A stretch of 64,000 nucleotides of DNA, from the NCBI GenBank assembly GCA_015654535.1, contig JAATGU010000043.1, forward strand, positions 41,471 through 105,470, written 5' to 3'. Position numbers and translations under genes: made by a program. The notes beneath the pieces were generated by a model. It saw only the letters and a list, made by a program, of their open reading frames with translations. It was not told where the DNA came from and did no database searches. Shown piece by piece: positions 54,688 to 62,348 of the stretch. Numbering within the stretch: position 1 is the first letter of the stretch; the number at the start of each line of letters is the position of its first letter. This DNA comes from Bacteroidales bacterium. Its GTDB lineage: Bacteria > Bacteroidota > Bacteroidia > Bacteroidales > Bacteroidaceae.

Positions 54688-54695
54688 TATATTTG
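54688..54695 (+). promoter_or_regulatory. -7 element before the TlpA gene
   Basis: TATATTTG, an exact TAnnTTTG match, 75 bp before the ATG in a 197-bp gap. The TlpA-like gene can therefore be transcribed on its own. No good -33 element was seen. Confidence 0.45.
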
Positions 54696-54769
54696 TCAGC
54701 CCTATCCACTTTAACTGCATACGCACAGGTTGTAATTGATTAATTTTTAAATAATTAAAAATACAAAAA

Positions 54770-55321
54770 ATGAAAAAAGAATTATTATTAGGCTTGTTTT
54801 TTTTAGGCGCAGTTCTTGCATTTGCGCAACAACCTAAAAAGTCATTGGTTGATTCTTCCCCAAAAAGAGGGTATATTGTAGATGTCGGAGAGTTGGCACC
54901 TGACGATTTTACCTTGCAATTGATTGATGGTAAAACGACCTCGTTAAAAGAATTAAGAGGAAAAATAGTGATACTTCAATTTACTGCTAGTTGGTGTAGT
55001 GTTTGTCGGGCGGAAATACCCCACTTGGAGAAAGAATTATGGCAGATTTATAAAGATAGAGGCGTTGTTTTAATTGGTGTTGATCGTGATGAACCTATTG
55101 AAAAAGTGAAAAGCTATATAGAAGGTTTAGGCATAACTTACCCTGTTGCCCTTGACCCGAACGCAGATATTTTTGGCCGATTTGCTGATAAAAAAAGTGG
55201 AGTCACCCGCAATGTGGTCATTGATAAAAATGGTAAAATAGTATTTCTCACCCGTTTATATAATCAAGAAGAGTTTTCATCAATGCTAAAAGTCGTTGAA
55301 AAGTTGGCAGATAGTAAGTAG
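54770..55321 (+). CDS. TlpA/ResA-like periplasmic thioredoxin
   Basis: A 183-residue exported thiol-disulfide oxidoreductase (signal ends at AFAQ, residue 20). The AhpC/TSA-TlpA fold spans about 38-180: GELAPDDFTLQLIDGKTTSLKELRGKIVILQF, active site WCSVC with Cys76 and Cys79, VLIGVDRDEP, and the cis-Pro region SGVTRNVVIDKNGKIV, where the residue before the active-site loop is Thr-Arg rather than the usual x-Pro. The missing cis-Pro is worth noting, as it may alter redox behaviour. It closes the second SusCD locus, next to an exported OsmC-like protein and peptidases, consistent with thiol chemistry. Confidence 0.88.
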   Translation: MKKELLLGLFFLGAVLAFAQQPKKSLVDSSPKRGYIVDVGELAPDDFTLQLIDGKTTSLKELRGKIVILQFTASWCSVCRAEIPHLEKELWQIYKDRGVVLIGVDRDEPIEKVKSYIEGLGITYPVALDPNADIFGRFADKKSGVTRNVVIDKNGKIVFLTRLYNQEEFSSMLKVVEKLADSK

Positions 55322-55456
55322 GTTTAATTAGAGTTACTTTTTCCCATTTTTGATTAAATTGAGAAAGTAGAGTCTCTTTGATATCATATTCACCTAACAT
55401 TACTATCTTTAAAGCCGATAAAATTCCAAATGTGGAAATAAATAATAGAAAATTCA

Positions 55457-55543
55457 ATGAGAAAAAGTTTTTTTTTAGTCGCATTGCTTGCATGTATGCA
55501 GGGATCGCTAAATAATCCGGATATAATATATCGGGCAGTCTAA
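55457..55543 (+). pseudogene. 28-codon lipoprotein-like remnant
   Basis: A short ORF beginning MRKSFFLVALLACMQGSL, which is a good SPII signal peptide, then stopping after ten more codons. A weak -7 (TATCTTTA at 55404-55411) lies upstream. It looks like the start of a lipoprotein gene whose body is gone, or a chance ORF. Confidence 0.3.
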
Positions 55544-55572
55544 TAATCTGTACCGAATTGAATAAATATAAA

Positions 55573-55613
55573 AACCGCATAACAGAAGTCCCTTTTGTTA
55601 TGCGGTTTTTTTA
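55573..55613. terminator. Bidirectional terminator between the TlpA and creatininase genes
   Basis: AACCGCATAACA (55573-55584) pairs perfectly with TGTTATGCGGTT (55596-55607), followed by T on the plus strand and preceded by A on the left. It serves both convergent units. Confidence 0.88.
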
Positions 55614-55625
55614 GAAACTATTATT

Positions 55626-56384
55626 CTAATAGAGTTCTCCTTTTCCCACTTCGGCAAACAATCGGGCTATTTTAGGTAGCAGGTCAGTGATATACTTTTC
55701 GCCTTTATTCGCATTCGCTTTTTTAGGATTACCAACACCGGTATCTTTCGTAGCATGATCCCAACGTCTGGGTGTCCATCCTATCTTTTCATTTAACGCG
55801 GCAATTGCAAACGGTTGAGATTCACCGTTACCAGCCATGTTTAAATCAACCAGATCTGGTCGCAAATACATCATCACAGAGGTCTCTAATTCTCCGGCAT
55901 GGTCATCGATTATAGCTTCAAAATAATTTTTTCCAGATAAAATAGAGAACCAGTCTGATTCAACGATCAGAAAATCAGGATAGTTAAAGGCTAAATCCCG
56001 AATCATATTCTTAAAATTATTTCCTCCATGCCCGTTAAGGATAATAAGTTTTCGCATTCCCTGATTATGCAGAGAAACCACAATATCTACTAAAATAGCA
56101 TATTGAGTTTCATAACGAGTATGAATGCAAAAGCTCAAGTTATGTTGCCCCGGGTTTTGTGATCCTAAAGGTATTGGCGGCATAACCATACAGCGAACTC
56201 CGAATTCTTTTAATGCAATAGTCGCTGCCTTCACAGCTATTATTTGAGGTATAATACAATCAGTAGAATAGGGTAGATGAAAATTATGAGGTTCTGTTGA
56301 ACCCCAAGGAAGGATTGCCACATCATAATGCAAATCTTTAACGGCGCCATAGCAGCTTACTGAAAGGTCAATTTCTTTATTCAT
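55626..56384 (-). CDS. Creatininase-family amidohydrolase
   Basis: A 252-residue cytoplasmic metal-dependent amidohydrolase. Family motifs: ILPWGSTEPHNFHLPYSTD (about 26-44, metal ligands Glu, His and Asp), LIILNGHGGNNFKN (about 125-138) and DDHAGELETSVMM (about 165-177). Family members hydrolyse creatinine, N-formyl amines and other cyclic or linear amides. An in-frame ATG exists at 56417 but lies inside or before the TATCTTTG promoter (56415-56422, minus strand), so the ATG at 56384 (MNKEIDLS) is the real start. It is transcribed divergently from the third SusCD locus and may process its product (inference). Confidence 0.87.
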   Translation of the reverse strand: MNKEIDLSVSCYGAVKDLHYDVAILPWGSTEPHNFHLPYSTDCIIPQIIAVKAATIALKEFGVRCMVMPPIPLGSQNPGQHNLSFCIHTRYETQYAILVDIVVSLHNQGMRKLIILNGHGGNNFKNMIRDLAFNYPDFLIVESDWFSILSGKNYFEAIIDDHAGELETSVMMYLRPDLVDLNMAGNGESQPFAIAALNEKIGWTPRRWDHATKDTGVGNPKKANANKGEKYITDLLPKIARLFAEVGKGELY

Positions 56385-56414
56385 AATATGTTTTTTAATT
56401 CTGATAATGATAGG

Positions 56415-56422
56415 CAAAGATA
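56415..56422 (-). promoter_or_regulatory. -7 element of the creatininase-family gene
   Basis: It reads TATCTTTG on the minus strand, an exact consensus match. Its position decides the start codon at 56384 over 56417. Confidence 0.65.
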
Positions 56423-56500
56423 ATATTTATGAACTGATTTATCTCAATGTATCTCAGGTATTAAAATATACCAATAATAGGCGATGCTTTTTCTAAAAAA

Positions 56501-56520
56501 AATGCCACAAATATGGTATT
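56501..56520. promoter_or_regulatory. Dyad operator, copy 2 (AATGCCA-N6-TGGTATT)
   Basis: Half-sites 56501-56507 and 56514-56520, identical to copy 1 at 41902-41921 apart from the 6-bp spacer. The gap to the -7 element (56542) is again exactly 21 bp. Sharing of sequence, spacing and promoter distance indicates a common regulator for both SusCD loci. Confidence 0.75.
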
Positions 56521-56541
56521 GTATCTTAATACAACTTAAAA

Positions 56542-56549
56542 TATCTTTG
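56542..56549 (+). promoter_or_regulatory. -7 element of the third SusCD locus
   Basis: TATCTTTG, an exact match, 21 bp after the dyad operator and 26 bp before the leader ORF. Confidence 0.7.
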
Positions 56550-56575
56550 CATTGTGAAATATAACAAAGAAAACA

Positions 56576-56644
56576 ATGAAGTATTTAATAAAAAATGGAC
56601 GAATTGTTCCGCTAGTCATGCGAATGTGTTGCTGCATACAATGA
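56576..56644 (+). CDS. Leader ORF containing Met-Arg-Met-Cys-Cys-Cys
   Basis: A 22-codon ORF directly after the promoter: starts MKYLIKNGRI and ends VMRMCCCIQ, then TGA. It carries three consecutive Cys codons (TGT TGC TGC at 56627-56635) after Met-Arg-Met. The same Met-Arg-Met-Cys-Cys ends the leader ORF at 41973-42131. Position, size and Cys/Met run fit a leader peptide whose translation reports Cys or Met supply. Only 47 nt separate it from the next gene and no terminator fits there, so any control would be translational or Rho-dependent. Confidence 0.6.
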   Translation: MKYLIKNGRIVPLVMRMCCCIQ

Positions 56645-56691
56645 GTGATTTATTAGATGAATTAAGGTATTAACAGTTAGATTTTAAAGAT

Positions 56692-57621
56692 ATGAAGAAG
56701 TTTAGAATACAATTAATAATATGGGCTTTGGTTACAGTGACTAGTTTACAAGCTCAAAATGGCGCTTCTGATGTTATATATATAAAAGGTGCTAAGTTTA
56801 CAGCTCCGTTAGTTCAAAAATGGATTGCCGAATATGCAAAGGTGAATCCGAAGGTTCAGGTTAAATGGACTGACAAAGAAGTGGATGGAGAAGATATTGA
56901 TCTCAATCTACTGGCTTATAATGATTCTTTGCAGTTAGATAAACGTGTGGTTTATGTAGGTAGATATGCATTGCTTCCTGTAACGAGTAAGGACAATAGT
57001 TATCTATCAGAACTCAACAAGAAGAATCTGACTAAGAAGAAATTAAAAGATTTGTTTTTTAATGAAGACGTATACGCTGATGAGGAGAAAGATTCTAAAT
57101 CGTCTTATAAAACAACGGTTTATTCCGGCAATAATAGATCCGCGGTGACGGTTACTTTTGCATCTTATTTTGGTCATAAAACAGCTGATATCAGGGGTAA
57201 AAGAATCTCTGGTGATGATCTTTACTTGATTAATGCGATTGAGAAAGATCCTACCGGAATTACTTTTAATAACTTGAGTTACATCTTTAATACTGAAACC
57301 CGTCAGTTGAAAGATAATATTGCTTTGCTCCCTTTAGATGTGAAGAAAGAACAACGTAAGGTGCTGAGTTCTGCTAATATTGACCAAGTGATCGCATTGC
57401 TCGAAAGTCAGTCTGTTGACTTAATCCCGGTTCAAAATTTTGGTTTCTTTTATTCAAATACTATAGGTTCCGGAGCGACGGATTTTTTAAGTTGGATACT
57501 GAATAAAGGATTGGAGTATAATCATAATTATGGTTTCCTAAAGCCCAGTGAGGATGTACTGGCATCCCAAAAACAACAAATAGGAAGTGAAAAATATCTT
57601 TCTTCCGCAAACACAAAATAA
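56692..57621 (+). CDS. PstS-like periplasmic binding protein
   Basis: A 309-residue exported protein (signal ends at LQAQ, residue 22) with a PBP-like domain of the PstS type: VIYIKGAKFTAPLVQKWIAEYAKVNPKVQVKWTDKEVD (about 29-66), VYVGRYALLPVTS, LTKKKLKDLFF, and GVDL/SVDLIPVQNFGF near the end. PstS relatives bind phosphate, sulfate or other oxyanions. The usual Ser/Gly-rich oxyanion pocket (TGAGSSF) is not evident at the N-terminus, so the ligand may differ. No ABC permease or ATPase gene is near. It leads the operon, 19 bp before susC, right after the Cys-rich leader ORF. Confidence 0.75.
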   Translation: MKKFRIQLIIWALVTVTSLQAQNGASDVIYIKGAKFTAPLVQKWIAEYAKVNPKVQVKWTDKEVDGEDIDLNLLAYNDSLQLDKRVVYVGRYALLPVTSKDNSYLSELNKKNLTKKKLKDLFFNEDVYADEEKDSKSSYKTTVYSGNNRSAVTVTFASYFGHKTADIRGKRISGDDLYLINAIEKDPTGITFNNLSYIFNTETRQLKDNIALLPLDVKKEQRKVLSSANIDQVIALLESQSVDLIPVQNFGFFYSNTIGSGATDFLSWILNKGLEYNHNYGFLKPSEDVLASQKQQIGSEKYLSSANTK

Positions 57622-57640
57622 TTTCTAAAAAACAGTTCGT

Positions 57641-60600
57641 ATGGTAAATGTATTTTTTGCTGTCAGGAATAAACCCGTATTCCTGACATGGAAGGCTATT
57701 GTCTTCATTATAGGGATTCTTTTGCTCTGTTCTTCGGGAAAAATATATGCACAAACAACCATCAAAGGACATGTTGTGGATGAGTTCTCAAAGGAGCCGA
57801 TCATTGGAGCCATCGTATTAATTAAATCCACTACAAAAGGGGTGTCCACTGATGTTAACGGGCAGTTTGAACTTAAAACTACTAAAAAACTTCCGTTGAC
57901 CTTATCCATTAGTTTGGTGGGTTACAGAACTCAGGAGATTGAGGTCTATGACACGGAAGAGCTTGTTTATGCTACTTTGACAGAGGACGTGAACCGACTG
58001 AATGAAGTGGTGGTAGTGGGTTATGGTACACAATCAAAGAAAGAATTTTCCGGAGCCGCCGCTCGTGTTAATGGAGATGCCATTAAGGAAGTACCTGTGC
58101 AAAGTTTTGATCAAGCACTATCAGGACGCGCTGCGGGGGTTAGTATTGCTGAACCAAATGGATTATTGAACAACCCTCCTGTGATTCGTATTCGTGGTGT
58201 GAATTCTATTTCTCTAAGTTCTTATCCGTTAGTTGTAATTGATGGAATCCCTGTAAGCACGGGAAATATATCTACCACAACAGATGTTCCTAATAATCCA
58301 TTGTCTGATATTAACCCTTCGGATATTGAATCAATTGATGTGCTGAAGGATGCTGCTTCTACTTCTATATATGGTTCACGCGCTGCTGCCGGTGTACTGC
58401 TCATTACCACCAAAAGAGGTAAACTTGGCAAAGTAAAAACCACTTATGACGGATGGGTAGGTATTACAAATGCAACTCGTCTACCCAAACTGTTGGGTGC
58501 ACAACAATATATGGATATTAAGAATGAGGCAGTTCTTAATTCTAAAATATTGAGTGGAAATGAGAATAATAACAGTGTGAGTTCTAAACTGTTCTTTCCT
58601 TCTTATAATGCGGACGGTTCGCTGGTGGATACCAAATGGTATGATTATATTTATCGTACGGCGGTATCTCATAACCATGCAGTCACTCTTTCAGGTGGTA
58701 CGGAAAAAACAAATTATTATTTTTCTGCTAACTATTCTAATCAGGAAGGTTTCTTAGTAAACAATGACTTTCAGCGTAAAGGTATCCGGTTCAATATTGA
58801 CCATGAAGTAAATAAATGGCTAAGAATTAAAGGTAATGGTTCGTATAATACGACTTACAACAGAGCTTATAGTTCCGGATCTTTACAGGGTTCATCGCAA
58901 TTTTTAATTGGTGCTGCGCGCATGGCCATAGTTACGGCTCCTAATGTGAGCCCTTATAATGAAGATGGTAGCTACAACCTAAGTTCTACTGGTAAGATGG
59001 GATCAGGCAATAATCTTGCATCTTCTACCCTATACAACCCATTAGCTCTATTTGAATATAGTCGCAGCACATCTGATAATGACCGTTTTATTGGAGGCAT
59101 CAGTGCAAATATTAAATTGTTAAAGCATCTCGAGTTCAATACATTTTATGCAATGGACCGATTGAGAACGGAGACCGTTACTTTTTTAAGTCCGAAAATT
59201 GGTTCTTCGGGTTATGCTGATGGTGGTTCTGCCACAAATGTCTCTGCTTTGAGAAATAATGAGACCTTTACCAATACGTTGAACTATGATCAGGTATTTA
59301 ATGATAGACATCATGTTTCGGTGTTATTAGGTACGGATTTGCAGAAATATAAGACAAATGTTTGGGGAGCAAGTGCCTCAAATGCTTCGGATGACTTTTT
59401 TGAAAACTATCAAGGTGGTTGGGCGAACAACTCTGCTTCTGGCAATTCATTGGGCGAAAGGGCTTATTATTCTTATTTTTCTCGCCTAAGCTATGATTTT
59501 GATGCTAAGTATCTCTTTACTGTCAACCTAAGACGGGATGGAAATTCGGCATTGGCAGTAGGACATAAATATGGAGACTTTGGTGGTATTTCGGGTGGCT
59601 GGGTAATTTCACAGGAGCCGTTTTTCAAGAAATCTTCTTTAGGAAAGATCTTTAATGAATTGAAACTAAATGCTAGTTGGGGACGAGTGGGCAATGGCAA
59701 TCTAACGGATGATTATGGTTCGTATGATTTATTTTCTTCTTCTCTTTATGGAACGGCGTCTACCTGGGCCATTAGTCAGTCGGGTAATCCCGATCTAAGT
59801 TGGGAAACAAGTGATCAGACAAATGTTGGTATTAATGCTGAATTGTTGAAAAGGCGTTTAACCATTGAGCTGGCATACTTTAATAATAATGTAAATGGCC
59901 TGATTTTAGATACCCCTCAATCCCCTTCAAAAGGTATTCCCGGTAACTCTATCTTAACCAATGTGGGTTCTATGTATAACAGAGGACTTGAATTTACGTT
60001 GAATGCCTCTTTAATTCAAAAGAAAAAATTTTCATGGGATGTGTCGTTCAATTTTACTGGAATAAAGAATAAAGTCACCCAACTGGCGGGTGATAATGCT
60101 GACATCATAGGATATACACATACATCTGCCAATGCAAATAATGTAACACGCGTAGGTTATTCAGTAGGTAGTTTGTATGGCGCCAAAACAGATGGCGTGA
60201 ATCCTGAAAATGGCCGCAGAATATTTATCAATGCCAAAGGCGAGAAAGTGCAATATAGTTCGGTGGTAGCATCTGGTGAGAGTAAATGGACTTATCTGGA
60301 TGGAACTACAGCCCCTGCTATCGGTGTATCTGACTATTATTTAATTGGTAGTGCGCTTCCCAAATGGTACGGAGGACTGGTAAGTAACTTGAAATATAAA
60401 AATTGGGATCTTACGTTGAACTTTACTTATGCCGGTGGAAATTATGTGATGAACGGCACCAAGGCAACTTTGCGTGAACAGACATTTTATAATAACTATA
60501 CCGGCATTCTGGACCGCTGGACCACTCCGGGGCAAGTGACCGATATACCTCGTTTGGTGTATAATGACATTATTTCTAACGGTACATCATTCCCTATTTC

Positions 60601-60862
60601 GGCTAATGCTGAAAAAGCCGACTTTCTAAGATTGCAAAATGTGTTGTTAGCCTATCGAATTCCTTCAAATTTATTGAGTAGAATCAGTCTGAGTTCTGCC
60701 AAGATTTATGCTCAGGTTTCTAATGCTTTTTTGTTGACTAAATATTCGGGTACAGATCCGGAGTCGTCAGTGAATGGAAATTCCAATACCACTCCGGGAA
60801 TAGAGCGTAATTCATTGGGGCGAGGACGTACCTTTACCCTGGGAGTTAATTTAGGATTTTAA
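57641..60862 (+). CDS. SusC-family TonB-dependent transporter (third locus)
   Basis: A 1073-residue outer-membrane importer. A signal anchor-like segment at about 16-38 ends at YAQT; the carboxypeptidase-like domain (TTIKGHVVDEFSKEPIIGAIV ... ISLVGYRTQEI) leads to EVVVVGYGTQSKKEFSGAA, the plug with SIDVLKDAASTSIYGSRAAAGVL, and a barrel ending FTLGVNLGF. There is no STN domain. The region before the plug (VYDTEELVYATLTEDVNRL) parallels the transporter at 42312, so they are close paralogues under the same dyad and leader type. The first in-frame ATG lies 19 bp after the binding-protein gene. Confidence 0.94.
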   Translation: MVNVFFAVRNKPVFLTWKAIVFIIGILLLCSSGKIYAQTTIKGHVVDEFSKEPIIGAIVLIKSTTKGVSTDVNGQFELKTTKKLPLTLSISLVGYRTQEIEVYDTEELVYATLTEDVNRLNEVVVVGYGTQSKKEFSGAAARVNGDAIKEVPVQSFDQALSGRAAGVSIAEPNGLLNNPPVIRIRGVNSISLSSYPLVVIDGIPVSTGNISTTTDVPNNPLSDINPSDIESIDVLKDAASTSIYGSRAAAGVLLITTKRGKLGKVKTTYDGWVGITNATRLPKLLGAQQYMDIKNEAVLNSKILSGNENNNSVSSKLFFPSYNADGSLVDTKWYDYIYRTAVSHNHAVTLSGGTEKTNYYFSANYSNQEGFLVNNDFQRKGIRFNIDHEVNKWLRIKGNGSYNTTYNRAYSSGSLQGSSQFLIGAARMAIVTAPNVSPYNEDGSYNLSSTGKMGSGNNLASSTLYNPLALFEYSRSTSDNDRFIGGISANIKLLKHLEFNTFYAMDRLRTETVTFLSPKIGSSGYADGGSATNVSALRNNETFTNTLNYDQVFNDRHHVSVLLGTDLQKYKTNVWGASASNASDDFFENYQGGWANNSASGNSLGERAYYSYFSRLSYDFDAKYLFTVNLRRDGNSALAVGHKYGDFGGISGGWVISQEPFFKKSSLGKIFNELKLNASWGRVGNGNLTDDYGSYDLFSSSLYGTASTWAISQSGNPDLSWETSDQTNVGINAELLKRRLTIELAYFNNNVNGLILDTPQSPSKGIPGNSILTNVGSMYNRGLEFTLNASLIQKKKFSWDVSFNFTGIKNKVTQLAGDNADIIGYTHTSANANNVTRVGYSVGSLYGAKTDGVNPENGRRIFINAKGEKVQYSSVVASGESKWTYLDGTTAPAIGVSDYYLIGSALPKWYGGLVSNLKYKNWDLTLNFTYAGGNYVMNGTKATLREQTFYNNYTGILDRWTTPGQVTDIPRLVYNDIISNGTSFPISANAEKADFLRLQNVLLAYRIPSNLLSRISLSSAKIYAQVSNAFLLTKYSGTDPESSVNGNSNTTPGIERNSLGRGRTFTLGVNLGF

Positions 60863-60889
60863 TCACACCACATAAAAATAGTTTATATT

Positions 60890-62344
60890 ATGATTCGATT
60901 AATAAATAACATAAAAAATAAATCCGCAGTTCTGGGACTGATTTTGCTTTCTACCTTGATTGTTCCCGGTTGCGATGGAGTACTGGATACAGAATCGGCC
61001 ACTTCGCTGAGTGCTAAGAAAATTTTCGAAACTTCGGATCGGATAGAAGGATTGGTTAACGGCATTTATAAGTCTCTAAAAGGAGCTAGTATGTATGGTG
61101 GACGCATTCATTTATATTTGGATGTACGTGGAGAAGATTTTATTAATGTGACTGGCAACTCTTATACTGCTTACGAGAGTTGGACTAATTCGTATACCTC
61201 CGGTTCAAATGATATTAATAATACCTGGCAACAAGCTTATGCCACAATTAATGACGCGAATATTTTAATTGATGGATTAGGTGAAAGCGAAGGGGTTATC
61301 AGTGACGAGTTGAAAACACAATACATTGCTGAAGGTAAGTTTGTAAGAGCACTTTCTTATTTTACTCTGGTCACTATTTATGCACGTCCGTATACTGAAA
61401 ACGATGGTGCTTCCAAAGGTTTGCCGCTTCGCCTTCATGCAGAAACAACTTCCGAGAATAATGACTTGGCTCGTAGCACTGTGAAAGAAGTTTATAAGCA
61501 AATATTGGATGATTTGGATTTTGCGGAAACTAACTTACCGAGTTCTTATTCAACTTCATTGCTCAATACTACCAGAGCTCATAAAAATACAGCTATAGCC
61601 CTAAAAACCAGAGTTTATCTGAATAAAGGCGACTTTGAAAAGGTGATTGAAGAGTCTAAAAAGATAGTGCCCGAGACAACACCTCCTTTCTCGGCTACCA
61701 CAGGCGTGAACCATGCTTTACAAAGTGACATCACAACTCTATTTGGTTCAAACTTTACAACTACTGAGTCAATATTGTCTATGCCTGCCACAGCTTCCGA
61801 CTCTTATAGTGGACAGTCCGCTATTGCCTATGTTTATTATGCAAATAGAGAATATTATCTGAACCCTTCCGGCATTTTGGCTTCCTCACTTTGGGGAGCT
61901 AACGATGCGCGTAGAAAATTGATAGAACTTTATTCTGATAAATACTACCTGAAGAAATATGCAAAAGTTTCTCCATACATAGATTATATACCTGTGATCC
62001 GTTATTCAGAGGTGTTGCTGAATTATGCGGAAGCTTCCTTAAGGACGGGAAATAGCACTTTGGCTATTAATCTTCTGGAGGCTGTTCATCATCGGTCGGA
62101 TGCTGATTTTGTATTTCCCGAAAGTGCGGTAAGTACCAATACTGCATTGTTGGAAACGATTCGTCAGGAACGTAGAATAGAATTGTTGGGTGAGGGTTTC
62201 CGTTCCAATGATTTATTGCGTGATTTGTTAACTATTCCAGCCAAGGGTAGTAGTAGTTTACAAGCTTCACAAGTAGATCCTTCGGCAGAGAATTATATCT
62301 TTCCACTACCGGATTCAGAAAGAAATGCAAATAAAGCATTATAG
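60890..62344 (+). CDS. SusD-family surface lipoprotein (third locus)
   Basis: A 484-residue lipoprotein, with a hydrophobic run ending in IVPGC (lipidated Cys near residue 28), partner of the SusC 27 bp upstream. SusD motifs: NDANILIDGLGES, EGKFVRALSYFTLVTIYARPY (about 148-168), NTAIALKTRVYLNKGDFEKVIEE (about 235-257), IRYSEVLLNYAEASLRTGN (about 368-386) and the C-terminal RQERRIELLGEGFRSNDLLRDL and FPLPDSERNANK. The stop is followed 4 bp later by the next gene's ATG, so the hydrolase downstream is cotranscribed. Confidence 0.94.
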   Translation: MIRLINNIKNKSAVLGLILLSTLIVPGCDGVLDTESATSLSAKKIFETSDRIEGLVNGIYKSLKGASMYGGRIHLYLDVRGEDFINVTGNSYTAYESWTNSYTSGSNDINNTWQQAYATINDANILIDGLGESEGVISDELKTQYIAEGKFVRALSYFTLVTIYARPYTENDGASKGLPLRLHAETTSENNDLARSTVKEVYKQILDDLDFAETNLPSSYSTSLLNTTRAHKNTAIALKTRVYLNKGDFEKVIEESKKIVPETTPPFSATTGVNHALQSDITTLFGSNFTTTESILSMPATASDSYSGQSAIAYVYYANREYYLNPSGILASSLWGANDARRKLIELYSDKYYLKKYAKVSPYIDYIPVIRYSEVLLNYAEASLRTGNSTLAINLLEAVHHRSDADFVFPESAVSTNTALLETIRQERRIELLGEGFRSNDLLRDLLTIPAKGSSSLQASQVDPSAENYIFPLPDSERNANKAL

Positions 62345-62348
62345 CAAG

